Notes under the pieces: model-generated | What the model saw: only the letters and a program-made list of their open reading frames with translations | Told to the model about the DNA's origin: nothing | Databases searched by the model: none | Made by a program: the position numbers and the translations under genes | Shown here: piece after piece, positions 1 through 6,363 of the stretch | Position numbering within the stretch: position 1 is the first letter of the stretch | How the letters are laid out: each line of letters starts with the position of its first letter | Origin: Thermotogae bacterium | GTDB lineage: Bacteria; Thermotogota; Thermotogae; Petrotogales; Kosmotogaceae | Direction: 5' to 3' | NCBI GenBank assembly: GCA_003643975.1 | Contig: QNAR01000101.1 | Coordinates: 1 to 6,469 of the forward strand | Length of the DNA: 6,469 nt

Positions 1-777
1 CAGCACGACGTAAATAAAACAAAATTGAAAAAGGCCCTTGATAGGGAAGTTGAATCAGCGGTGAATTTTGCCGGGGTTAACTTAAATACCGCTTCAAAGC
101 ATCTTTTAAAATATATTTCCGGATTGAATGAAAAAAGCGCGGAGAATATTGTGAAATACCGTGAAGAAAAGGGGCTTTTCAAAAAGCGCGAGGAATTGTT
201 GAAAGTTAGGGGAATTGGTTCCAAAGCATTTGAACAGGCAGCTGGTTTTTGCAGAATACTCGGCGGTGACAATCCGCTTGACAGTACCACGATACATCCG
301 GAATCTTACCAGATTGCGATCGCTGTACTCGAAAACATTGGCATGAACCCAACCGATCTTGTTAAGTGCAAAGAAGAGCTCAGAGACCGACTTAGGAACT
401 TTAACATCCAAGACTTTTGTGAAGAGACGGATTACAACCTCATAACTGTAAGAGATGTTGTAGAAGCCTTGAAAAAACCGGGATTGGATCCAAGAGACGA
501 ACTTCCGAAACCTTTGCTCAGGGATGATGTGCTCACTATGGAGCAACTTCAACCAGGCATGACCTTGGAAGGAACTGTGAGAAATGTAGTTGATTTTGGC
601 GCTTTTGTAGATATTGGCGTTAAGCAGGATGGATTAATTCACCGTTCAAAAATGGGTCGCAAAATAAGAGATCCTCTTGAAATTCTCTCCGTAGGGCAAA
701 TTGTCAAAGTGAAAGTGTTATCAGTTGATTTGGAGCGTTCGCGAATAGCGCTTGAGCTCGTTAGCAATGAAAATTAG
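1..777 (+). CDS. tex: Transcription accessory protein Tex, C-terminal part (5' truncated by the window)
   Basis: Tex is a cytoplasmic nucleic-acid-binding protein related to eukaryotic Spt6 and linked to transcription and RNA metabolism. The reading frame is open from base 1 (QHDV followed by a lysine-rich stretch) and ends at TAG 775-777, giving 258 visible residues, about a third of a usual Tex of 720-780. The N-terminal helical region and YqgF-like domain lie outside the window. Visible residues about 26-89 form the tandem helix-hairpin-helix region, with VNLNTAS, a second hairpin around KVRGIGSKAFEQAAGF, then NPLD and the HPESY motif. Residues about 186-255 form an S1 RNA-binding domain (GMTLEGTVRNVVDFGAFVDI, then DGLIH, and VKVKVLSVD near the end). 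An in-frame TTG at 25-27 could be taken as a start, but Tex homology continues upstream of it, so the gene is cut by the window edge rather than short. It converges on the RND gene, and the two stop codons overlap. Identification is firm; the exact cellular role of Tex is less settled. Confidence 0.96.
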   Translation, partial: QHDVNKTKLKKALDREVESAVNFAGVNLNTASKHLLKYISGLNEKSAENIVKYREEKGLFKKREELLKVRGIGSKAFEQAAGFCRILGGDNPLDSTTIHPESYQIAIAVLENIGMNPTDLVKCKEELRDRLRNFNIQDFCEETDYNLITVRDVVEALKKPGLDPRDELPKPLLRDDVLTMEQLQPGMTLEGTVRNVVDFGAFVDIGVKQDGLIHRSKMGRKIRDPLEILSVGQIVKVKVLSVDLERSRIALELVSNEN

Positions 778-2927
778 ATTCTCTTTTCAGCGTTAACCGG
801 TTTTGCGACAGCCTGTTTCTTGCTCCTTTGCTTAGAGCTCTTTTTGGCAGAAAGGCGGGCTTTTATCATCTCATTCAAACGAAGGAGCATGGGTACTGTA
901 AACAATGTCATCACCACGCCGGTAGCAACACCGAATACTAGAAGCAAAGCCAGATCAGAATAAATCTTCATTGATGTAAAGAAAAGAGCACTAAACCCAG
1001 CTGCAAGGGAAAGCCCACTGGCCACAATAACAGGTCCGATATCATCCATGGCTTTCTGTATCGCCGTAGTTTCGTCCTTCTCTCTTTTAATGGTGCGATA
1101 TCTCAACATTAAGTGAATTGAGTAATCGATTATCAGTCCCATGAGCACTCCGGAAACGATAGAAGTTCCCACATCCAAATTTAACCCAAAAATCGCCATA
1201 TAAGCGAAGTTCATAATGGTAGTTCCCACAATTGGGACTATGGCTATCAGGGTATATCGTAGGTTTCGAAAGACGATAAGCAACAAAATGAATATAGCAC
1301 CAGAGGCCATCAATATAGTCATAATCTGGTTTTTAGAGGTATTCATATTCAAAGCTGCGAAATTCAACAAAGGCGAATTCACTGTATAAGTGTATTGAGG
1401 ATACTTATTCATAACATCCTCAATAGACGTCTTCAGAGTTATGGCTCCCACAGCGTCAGTTATAGGTGTTTTTACCATTATTCGCAGATTTTTACCTTCC
1501 ACAAATTCGTTCAGAAATTCCTGACCCCGTTCAGTGCGAGAGAAAATCATCGTGATGGGGAGAGGAATATTGAAATTGTCAACAATGTCCATTATTGAGC
1601 TGGTACCCCGTACATTTTTAATTGAATGAAGATCATCGAGTATGTTTTCAATAATGGCCGCATCTTTAGCAGTGAAATTACCATCTTTTTGGAGTTCTAT
1701 ATAAAAGGGAACAACCCAGCCAAAATATTTTTTGCTAACTTCAGCCGAGTGAACCAGATCGGAGCTTTTTTTGAAAAAGCCAAATTGGTCGGAATTCACC
1801 TCGAGATTTTTTATGAAAAATGGCGAAATTACAAGCAAAAATAACATGGCAATTGAAATACCAATTCCTGTTTTGCTCCCCAGCTTGAATTTTACGGTCA
1901 TCCTTTTGTGGTGAGTTTTGAGATCGATAAGGGAAATGATAGCCGGAATTACAACCAACGAGAAGGCGAAACTAAATCCAACTCCCAATGAAACAAGTAA
2001 TCCCAATTCTTTCATAGCTTTCATTGAACTAAAGAGGAAAGTCAAAAAACCAACGGCAGTTGTAAGTGCCGACAAGAAAAGCGAAGGGGCCTCATCTTTA
2101 ATTGCATGCATAAGTGCTCCACTATGGCCCTGTTTGGACCTGAAGAGAAGATACCTGTCAATCACGTGAAGCCCGTACGAAGAACTCACCACGATAACGA
2201 AAAGTCCTGCTGTTGATGTGAGTATATCGAGTTTTACTCCGATAATTGCCGCAATGCCGTATGTAAACCCGGCTGCAAGTGCTGCAAACAACGGGGGAAG
2301 CATTGCAGAACGGACATCCCCAAGCCTGAAAAAATAAATCAGCCACATCAGGAAAAAAAGTGCGGGTGGAAAGATAAAAATGAGTTGCTTCACGGATTTT
2401 TGGATGCCGTAATCCACTACCGGAGTCCCTGTTACGTTGTAATCGAAATTTTTTGGAAGATCTTTGAGAACACTGAACACTGATTCAAGGTTAACGTTTT
2501 TAACGTTGAGAATAACGAAGGCAACTTCTCCATTGGAATCAATGAGGTTATCAACATAAAGTGGGTTGTTCAAAATTTCTGAGGCATTTTCTGCTGGAAT
2601 ACCATCGTTGAAATATGGCTTCCCTTCAAGGTTGAATCCCTTTAGTTTTACATCGGCAGCGTCAAAAATGGAATTAACTTTCAATACCCCATCTATCGCT
2701 TTCAATGACTGCACCATTCTATAAAGTGCCATGGAATTATCTACTTTAAAAATGCCGGGAGTTTTCACAATAATCAGAAGCTTGTCAGGAAGGTTTTCTG
2801 TTGAATTGCCTTCTCTAAAAGTGAGCTCTTCAGTAGATCCATAATTCAGTTTTGGTAAAAAAGAGAATATGATAATAGAAGAAAGCGCAAAGATAATGAT
2901 GATCATGAGTGAGGTTCTTTTTTGCAC
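774..2927 (-). CDS. RND-superfamily (MMPL/HAE3-like) membrane transporter
   Basis: This is a predicted inner-membrane, proton-driven exporter; the substrate is unknown. Numbered from the GTG start (717 residues), it has two homologous halves of six membrane segments: TM1 about 7-24, a large external loop to about 180, TM2-6 about 181-334, TM7 about 352-372, a second loop to about 534, and TM8-12 about 535-682. The duplication shows in paired motifs such as TAVGFLTFLFSSMK and LAAGFSALFFTSMK. The second half keeps the family GxxxDY motif in TM10 (MGLIIDYSIH, D601), whereas the equivalent TM4 position is Ser250 (VVSSSYGLH). The C-terminal tail (about 684-717) is rich in Lys and Arg and probably cytoplasmic. 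An upstream in-frame ATG at 2943-2945 would add six residues but lacks a ribosome binding site, whereas AAGAAGGT lies six bases before the GTG. No membrane-fusion or outer-membrane partner gene adjoins it, as is usual for standalone HAE3/MMPL proteins. Lipid, hopanoid or drug export are all possible; none can be chosen from sequence. Confidence 0.9.
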   Translation of the reverse strand: MQKRTSLMIIIIFALSSIIIFSFLPKLNYGSTEELTFREGNSTENLPDKLLIIVKTPGIFKVDNSMALYRMVQSLKAIDGVLKVNSIFDAADVKLKGFNLEGKPYFNDGIPAENASEILNNPLYVDNLIDSNGEVAFVILNVKNVNLESVFSVLKDLPKNFDYNVTGTPVVDYGIQKSVKQLIFIFPPALFFLMWLIYFFRLGDVRSAMLPPLFAALAAGFTYGIAAIIGVKLDILTSTAGLFVIVVSSSYGLHVIDRYLLFRSKQGHSGALMHAIKDEAPSLFLSALTTAVGFLTFLFSSMKAMKELGLLVSLGVGFSFAFSLVVIPAIISLIDLKTHHKRMTVKFKLGSKTGIGISIAMLFLLVISPFFIKNLEVNSDQFGFFKKSSDLVHSAEVSKKYFGWVVPFYIELQKDGNFTAKDAAIIENILDDLHSIKNVRGTSSIMDIVDNFNIPLPITMIFSRTERGQEFLNEFVEGKNLRIMVKTPITDAVGAITLKTSIEDVMNKYPQYTYTVNSPLLNFAALNMNTSKNQIMTILMASGAIFILLLIVFRNLRYTLIAIVPIVGTTIMNFAYMAIFGLNLDVGTSIVSGVLMGLIIDYSIHLMLRYRTIKREKDETTAIQKAMDDIGPVIVASGLSLAAGFSALFFTSMKIYSDLALLLVFGVATGVVMTLFTVPMLLRLNEMIKARLSAKKSSKQRSKKQAVAKPVNAEKRI

Positions 2928-2933
2928 CGGGTT

Positions 2934-2941
2934 ACCTTCTT
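2934..2941 (-). promoter_or_regulatory. Ribosome binding site that sets the RND gene start at GTG
   Basis: Read on the minus strand, AAGAAGGT is followed by six bases (AACCCG) and then GTG at 2927-2925. The alternative ATG at 2945-2943 is preceded only by A/T-rich sequence with no purine-rich Shine-Dalgarno match, and it overlaps the region in front of this site. The GTG start is therefore preferred. Mass spectrometry of the N-terminus would settle it. Confidence 0.65.
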
Positions 2942-2969
2942 TCATTAATTTAATAATTTAATCATTTAA

Positions 2970-2975
2970 ATTATA
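2970..2975 (-). promoter_or_regulatory. Candidate -10 box for the RND gene
   Basis: The minus strand reads TATAAT exactly at this place, 42 bases upstream of the GTG start and inside a very A/T-rich stretch (2942-2980). No convincing -35 hexamer is found 16-18 bases further upstream, where the sequence is near AATGGCG, so this rests on the -10 match alone. In such A/T-rich DNA a chance match is possible. Confidence 0.35.
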
Positions 2976-3086
2976 AACCATTATCTCACCAGCGCCATTG
3001 AAAAAGTTTGGACTGTAAGTTAAATGTGTGTAATGAAATTCAGAATAATAAGGAAAGATTCAGGAAGGGATAATTTACTCAAAAGC

Positions 3087-3108
3087 CATTCTTCTCCATA
3101 GAAGGATG
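3087..3108. repeat. Stem-loop (8 bp, one G-U pair) in the intergenic leader
   Basis: CATTCTTC (3087-3094) pairs with GAAGGATG (3101-3108) around the six-base loop TCCATA. Seven pairs are Watson-Crick and one is a T-G wobble, which is G-U in a plus-strand RNA. It is separated by two bases from the next stem-loop. No run of T follows, so it does not look like an intrinsic terminator. Confidence 0.5.
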
Positions 3109-3110
3109 CT

Positions 3111-3143
3111 AAAACGCTTACACCAGTTGTTGTGTCGCGTTTT
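3111..3143. repeat. Imperfect inverted repeat AAAACGC...GCGTTTT in the intergenic leader
   Basis: AAAACGC (3111-3117) is the exact reverse complement of GCGTTTT (3137-3143). Inside this stem, ACAC (3120-3123) pairs with GTGT (3132-3135) around the eight-base loop CAGTTGTT, leaving a small internal loop of TT opposite C. The outer arm ends in four T on either strand, which is terminator-like, but no gene ends just before it on either strand. It could act as a leader RNA structure, an attenuator or an operator for the downstream gene at 3291; the sequence alone does not decide. Confidence 0.5.
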
Positions 3144-3278
3144 ACTTTTCAAATGTGTTTGTGTCGACGAAAAACCAGTTACCACCTATGTGTTGGCACT
3201 TGAAATAAATATCACGATGGTAATGTAAAATTGTAGCAGAGAACCGACAAGCTCAATATTTTTCAATCGTAGCTGTCT

Positions 3279-3286
3279 GGAGGTGA
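3279..3286 (+). promoter_or_regulatory. Strong ribosome binding site of the rubredoxin fusion gene
   Basis: GGAGGTGA is a full match to the anti-Shine-Dalgarno sequence and lies four bases before the ATG at 3291. It fixes the start of the flavin reductase-rubredoxin gene and suggests efficient translation. Confidence 0.85.
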
Positions 3287-3290
3287 AAAG

Positions 3291-3977
3291 ATGAATTTGG
3301 ATGCTTTATTTAAAGTTACATATGGTTTGTATGTAATTACGTCAACCTTGAACGGAAAGAAAAATGGGCAAATAGCCAATGTGGTATTTCAAGTTTTGGC
3401 AGAACCACCCACAATAGCAGTTTGCATAAATAAGCAGAATCTCACCTACGATTTTATTCGGGAAAGCAAGGTGTTTGGAGTGTCTGTCTTATCTAAGGAC
3501 ACTCCATTAAAGCTCATAGGGCTTTTCGGATTTAAATCCGGGAGAGATATAGATAAATTCGAAAATATAAATCACAAGATAGGAATAACTGGTGCCCCTT
3601 TGCTTGAAGATTACTGTGTAGCTAATTTAGAGGCAGAAGTTGTAAATTCCATGGATGTCGGTACACATGTTGTTTTCATGGGAAAGCTTGTTAACGGGGA
3701 AATAATTTCTAAAAAAGAACCTATGACATATGCCTATTACCATGAAATTAAAGGAGGAAAGTCTCCCAAAACCGCTCCTACATATGTTGAAGAGAAAAAA
3801 GCTGAAGCTCACGGTGGCAAAAAATATCGTTGCACGGTGTGTGGTTATATTTACGATCCGGGGAACGGCGATCCAGAATCAGGAACTGCACCAGGAACAT
3901 CTTTCGCTGAGCTGTCAGAAAATTGGGTGTGCCCAGTATGTGGTGTTGAAAAGAATAAGTTTGAAGAGCTATTATGA
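3291..3977 (+). CDS. hrb: Flavin reductase domain fused to rubredoxin (high-molecular-weight rubredoxin)
   Basis: This 228-residue cytoplasmic protein is a probable NAD(P)H-dependent FMN electron carrier. Residues 1 to about 152 match the flavin reductase-like FMN-binding split-barrel family, starting MNLDALFKVTYGLYVITS, with the usual (A/I)ANVVFQV and EPPTIAVCINKQNLTYDFI regions and KLIGLFGFKSGRDIDKF. A polar, Lys-rich linker spans about 153-177. Residues about 178-228 are a complete rubredoxin: CTVCG (C181, C184) and CPVCG (C214, C217) supply four iron ligands, with the classic 29-residue spacing between pairs and the YIYDPGNGDPESG and NWVCP signatures. In Moorella, protein Hrb of this architecture passes electrons from NADH to the flavodiiron protein FprA, which reduces NO or O2. 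Here the domains are clear, but the electron acceptor is inferred, since no flavodiiron gene is in the window. The ATG start is set by GGAGGTGA. It stands alone on the plus strand and converges on proB with a 17-base gap. The symbol follows the Moorella protein. Confidence 0.92.
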   Translation: MNLDALFKVTYGLYVITSTLNGKKNGQIANVVFQVLAEPPTIAVCINKQNLTYDFIRESKVFGVSVLSKDTPLKLIGLFGFKSGRDIDKFENINHKIGITGAPLLEDYCVANLEAEVVNSMDVGTHVVFMGKLVNGEIISKKEPMTYAYYHEIKGGKSPKTAPTYVEEKKAEAHGGKKYRCTVCGYIYDPGNGDPESGTAPGTSFAELSENWVCPVCGVEKNKFEELL

Positions 3978-3994
3978 GGAAAGATGCAAAGCAT

Positions 3995-5059
3995 TTAGCC
4001 TTCTCTCCAGAAGTTATCTGTATGAATGAAAGCGGTTGGACAATCGTATCCAAGCGCTTTCTTGGCTTCAATGCTTTTCAATCCGATGATTTTTCTCATT
4101 TCAGTGCTATTGAAGTTTGTTATACCCTTTCCGATTCTGTTGCCCTTTTCAGTCAGAACATCGACAATGTCTCCTGTATGAAAATCTCCTTCAATTTTAA
4201 TAACCCCGACAGGCAAAAGACTTTTTGATTTTTTTAGAGCTAACTCAGCACCTCTGTTTATTACAACCACTCCCGAAGGGGAGGAAAGAAATCCTATCCA
4301 GGCTTTTTTGGAGCTGATTGCATTACGTGCTTTGAAACGAGTGCCGATACTTTCTCCCTTTATGAATTTTTCTAGATTTTCAAGCGTTTTTCCATTGGAT
4401 ATGCAGCTTTCCACCCCGGCTGCTGAAGCTGCCCGCGCAGCCCTTATCTTCGTTTGGATACCTCCAGTCCCCCATCCATTACCTGGAAGCTTTTTTAAGC
4501 GTGTGTGAAAATTATATTCGCCGATTCTGTTTCCAGCCTCGTCTATTATCCCATCCACCGTGGACAGCAGGAACAGATAATCGCTTTTCCAGCCTATGGC
4601 AAACATAGCTGCAAGTACGTCGTTGTCTCCAAAGCTGATTTCTTCGGTGGATACAGTGTCGTTTTCATTCACTATTGGGAGAAAACCCATTTCAAGAAGA
4701 CCGATCAAGGTGTTTCTAAGATTCAGAAATCTTTTCCTGTTGCTGAAATCATCTCTGTTCATAAGAAGCTGTGCCACCTTTATCCCATAAAAATCAAAGA
4801 CACCTTCGTAAAGCTTCATGAGTTGAACCTGCCCGATGGCACACAATGCTTGCTTTATATATAAGTCTTGATCGACATCTTTATGGAAAGCCACCCCGTA
4901 ACCAGCTGCTTTTGCTCCAGAAGTTACCAGCACAACCTGATTATCTTCTTGCCAAAATCTGGCAAGAGTTCTGGCTAGCTCTACCATGTATTCCTTGTCT
5001 ATTGCTCCGTCATCTTTTACTAGTAAATTGCTTCCTACTTTCACGACGATCTTTTTCAA
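3995..5059 (-). CDS. proB: Glutamate 5-kinase (gamma-glutamyl kinase)
   Basis: ProB phosphorylates the glutamate gamma-carboxyl with ATP, the first and usually proline-inhibited step of proline synthesis in the cytoplasm. Numbered from the TTG at 5059-5057 (354 residues), an amino-acid kinase domain spans about 1-250. It has KIVVKVGSNLL (Lys7 near the ATP phosphates), VTSGAKAAGYG (45-55), IVNENDTVS (129-137) and FGDNDVLAA (144-152) for substrate binding, and GTGGIQTKIRAA (197-208). A C-terminal PUA domain covers about 270-345 (from SGVVVINRGA through GDIVDVL). Length and domains are normal for the long ProB type. Another TTG at 5065-5063 would overlap the proA stop and add two residues, but the GAGGG at 5067-5071 is only one base from it and seven bases from the second TTG, so the second is preferred. 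The gene follows proA directly and is probably translationally coupled. Its 3' end contains a long hairpin (4028-4061). Confidence 0.96.
   Translation of the reverse strand: MKKIVVKVGSNLLVKDDGAIDKEYMVELARTLARFWQEDNQVVLVTSGAKAAGYGVAFHKDVDQDLYIKQALCAIGQVQLMKLYEGVFDFYGIKVAQLLMNRDDFSNRKRFLNLRNTLIGLLEMGFLPIVNENDTVSTEEISFGDNDVLAAMFAIGWKSDYLFLLSTVDGIIDEAGNRIGEYNFHTRLKKLPGNGWGTGGIQTKIRAARAASAAGVESCISNGKTLENLEKFIKGESIGTRFKARNAISSKKAWIGFLSSPSGVVVINRGAELALKKSKSLLPVGVIKIEGDFHTGDIVDVLTEKGNRIGKGITNFNSTEMRKIIGLKSIEAKKALGYDCPTAFIHTDNFWREG
4028..4061. repeat. Long hairpin within the 3' end of proB
   Basis: GAAAGCG (4028-4034) pairs exactly with CGCTTTC (4055-4061), and TTGGA (4036-4040) with TCCAA (4049-4053). 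A single G/G mismatch (4035, 4054) separates the two stems, and the loop is CAATCGTA. The twelve pairs lie inside coding sequence (the proB region encoding KALGYDCPTAF), 51 bases past the stop of the convergent rubredoxin gene. No clear T run follows on either strand, so a canonical intrinsic terminator is not shown. It could still slow or protect transcripts arriving from either side. Confidence 0.5.
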
Positions 5060-5061
5060 AG

Positions 5062-6303
5062 TCAATCCCTCACTCTGTAATTGCCCAATACGATATATTT
5101 ATATGTGGTGAGTTCTTTCAGCCCAACAGGGCCTCTTGCATGCAATTTCTGTGTGCTTATCCCGATTTCACCGCCAAATCCAAATTGTTCGCCATCCGTG
5201 AATCTCGTAGAAGCATTCACGTAAACTGCCGCGGCATCTATGGAAGTGGTAAAGTTTCTCGCATTACTGTAATTCTCAGTAAGTATTGCTTCTGAGTGTC
5301 CTGTCGAATATTTTTGAATGTGTTCCATGGCTTCATCAATAGTTTCAACTATTTTTATTGCGAGAATGAGATCAAGATATTCAGTTGACCAGTCTTCTTC
5401 AGAAGCGGCTTTGGCTTCTATAATCTTTCTGGTTGTTTCACATCCCCTGAGTTCAACTCCCTTTGAGCTAAGTCGCTTTGCCATAGCAGGAAGGAATTTT
5501 TTGGCTATGTTTTTATGCACAAGAATGGTTTCAACAGCGTTACAGGTACCGGGACGCTGGGTTTTCGCGTTATCGATTATTTCAATGGACTTTTCTATAT
5601 CAGCGCTCTCGTCAACGAAAATATGGCAGTTGCCAACACCCGTTTCAAGAACAGGCACAGATGAATTTTCTACAACGAATTTGATCAATCCAGCCCCTCC
5701 TCTGGGAATAATCAAAGATAGATAACTGTCAAGGTTCAGCATTTCTTGGACATTTTTTCTGTCTGTATCTTCAATGATCTCCACAGAGGTTTCTGGAAGG
5801 CTGGAATTGCTAAGACCGTCTTTAATCGCTTTAGTGATAGCCAGGTTTGACCTGATTGCATCACTTCCACCTCTTAGCAAGACAGAATTGCCTGCCTTCA
5901 ATGCCAAAATGGTGGCATCGAGCGTTACATTAGGTCTTGACTCATATATCATACCAATTGCCCCTAGTGGTACCCTTACTTGTGCAATTCTCAGTTCTTT
6001 CTCAACCCAGGAGTTGATAACCTCTCCTACAGGATCCTTAAGTTTTGAAACTTCATTGCAGGCGTTGATCATGCTGTCAATTCTTTTATCAGTGAGTTTT
6101 AATCTATCTACAAGGGATTCCCTAACTCCCTTTTCTATTGCGTTTTTGACATCTTCAGCATTTGTTTTGAGTATTTCAAGCCTGCTTTTATTAAGAGCAT
6201 TGGCTATGGAAATTAAAGCTTCATTTTTTTCGGAAGTAGTTGCAAGCGACAACTTTCTCGTCGCAGCTTTGACCTTTGAAGCTTTGCTGGTTACTTCAGT
6301 CAT
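5062..6303 (-). CDS. proA: Gamma-glutamyl phosphate reductase (glutamate-5-semialdehyde dehydrogenase)
   Basis: ProA reduces glutamyl-5-phosphate with NADPH to glutamate-5-semialdehyde, which cyclises spontaneously to pyrroline-5-carboxylate, the substrate of ProC. The 413-residue protein has the normal family length. Visible signatures are VPLGAIGMIYESRPNVT (111-127), ALKAGNSVLLRGGSDA (134-149), LIIPRGGAGLI (197-207), VPVLETGVGNCHIFVD (216-231), the catalytic cysteine C254 in QRPGTCNAVE, and GFGGEIGISTQKLHARGPVG near the C-terminus. The aldehyde dehydrogenase fold with NADP-binding and catalytic parts is complete and shows no lesion. The ATG at 6303 has GGAGGGG seven bases away in an ideal arrangement. 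Its TGA stop (5064-5062) sits two bases before the preferred proB start, so both genes are likely one transcript. The order proA then proB reverses the widespread proBA order. An extended -10 promoter lies 53 bases upstream of the start. Confidence 0.97.
   Translation of the reverse strand: MTEVTSKASKVKAATRKLSLATTSEKNEALISIANALNKSRLEILKTNAEDVKNAIEKGVRESLVDRLKLTDKRIDSMINACNEVSKLKDPVGEVINSWVEKELRIAQVRVPLGAIGMIYESRPNVTLDATILALKAGNSVLLRGGSDAIRSNLAITKAIKDGLSNSSLPETSVEIIEDTDRKNVQEMLNLDSYLSLIIPRGGAGLIKFVVENSSVPVLETGVGNCHIFVDESADIEKSIEIIDNAKTQRPGTCNAVETILVHKNIAKKFLPAMAKRLSSKGVELRGCETTRKIIEAKAASEEDWSTEYLDLILAIKIVETIDEAMEHIQKYSTGHSEAILTENYSNARNFTTSIDAAAVYVNASTRFTDGEQFGFGGEIGISTQKLHARGPVGLKELTTYKYIVLGNYRVRD
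5067..5071 (-). promoter_or_regulatory. Ribosome binding site for proB inside the proA 3' end
   Basis: On the minus strand, GTGAGGG is formed by the last codons of proA (Val-Arg-Asp-stop). GAGGG is seven bases before TTG 5059-5057 but only one base before TTG 5065-5063. This favours the inner TTG and implies that ribosomes finishing proA can restart on proB. Confidence 0.6.
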
Positions 6304-6308
6304 GCTAT

Positions 6309-6315
6309 CCCCTCC
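6309..6315 (-). promoter_or_regulatory. Ribosome binding site of proA
   Basis: GGAGGGG on the minus strand lies just upstream of the ATG at 6303-6301, with a core spacing of about seven bases. It confirms this start against any internal alternative. Confidence 0.8.
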
Positions 6316-6336
6316 AAAAGCTCAGTTCTCTATATC

Positions 6337-6363
6337 TTGACAATATATTTCACCGATTATAAC
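6337..6363 (+). promoter_or_regulatory. Candidate rightward promoter overlapping the proA promoter
   Basis: The plus strand has a perfect -35 TTGACA (6337-6342) and a near-consensus -10 TATAAC (6358-6363), but with 15 bases between them, shorter than the usual 16-18. It would fire to the right, out of the window and away from proA, through the heptamer cluster. Because the -10 is simply the other strand of the proA -10, the match may be incidental. Confidence 0.3.

Larger units (their letters stand above)
2946..3278. other. Divergent intergenic region between the RND gene and the rubredoxin fusion gene
   Basis: This stretch of over 300 bases has no convincing coding frame and no tRNA-like or known riboswitch fold that I can recognise. 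Its left end (2942-2980) is nearly pure A/T and holds the RND -10 candidate. The middle (3083-3143) holds two adjacent stem-loops listed separately. Between 3122 and 3180 short words recur: ACCAGTT at 3122-3128 and 3174-3180, and TTGTGTCG at 3130-3137 and 3159-3166. A weak plus-strand promoter candidate for the downstream gene is TTGAAA (3200-3205) with TAAAAT (3226-3231), but the 20-base spacing is too long. TAATGT (3221-3226) gives 15, which is short. The start point of that transcript is therefore uncertain. Confidence 0.6.

Noticed and set aside
106..552. A 148-residue minus-strand open frame inside tex
   Set aside because: It lies opposite well-conserved Tex coding sequence and shows no recognisable domain or ribosome binding site; it is an antisense shadow.
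25..777. A self-contained gene starting at TTG 25
   Set aside because: The frame is open to base 1 and Tex-like residues (QHDVN) continue upstream, so the gene is simply cut by the window edge.
2946..3290. FMN riboswitch ahead of the flavoprotein gene
   Set aside because: The region lacks the conserved RFN-element blocks I would expect, and its two stem-loops do not form a multi-branched junction.
3978..3994. Bidirectional intrinsic terminator in the gap between the rubredoxin gene and proB
   Set aside because: The gap is only 17 bases, and the ATGC-AAA-GCAT element at its edge is a four-pair stem with no proper T run.
4505..6340. Several plus-strand open frames of 119-188 residues opposite proB and proA
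   Set aside because: They run antisense to two clearly conserved enzymes and have no known motifs; they are shadows of the real genes.
6304..6349. Proline T-box or leader-peptide attenuator before proA
   Set aside because: The predicted leader is only about 45 bases, with no T-box sequence, Pro-codon run or terminator hairpin.
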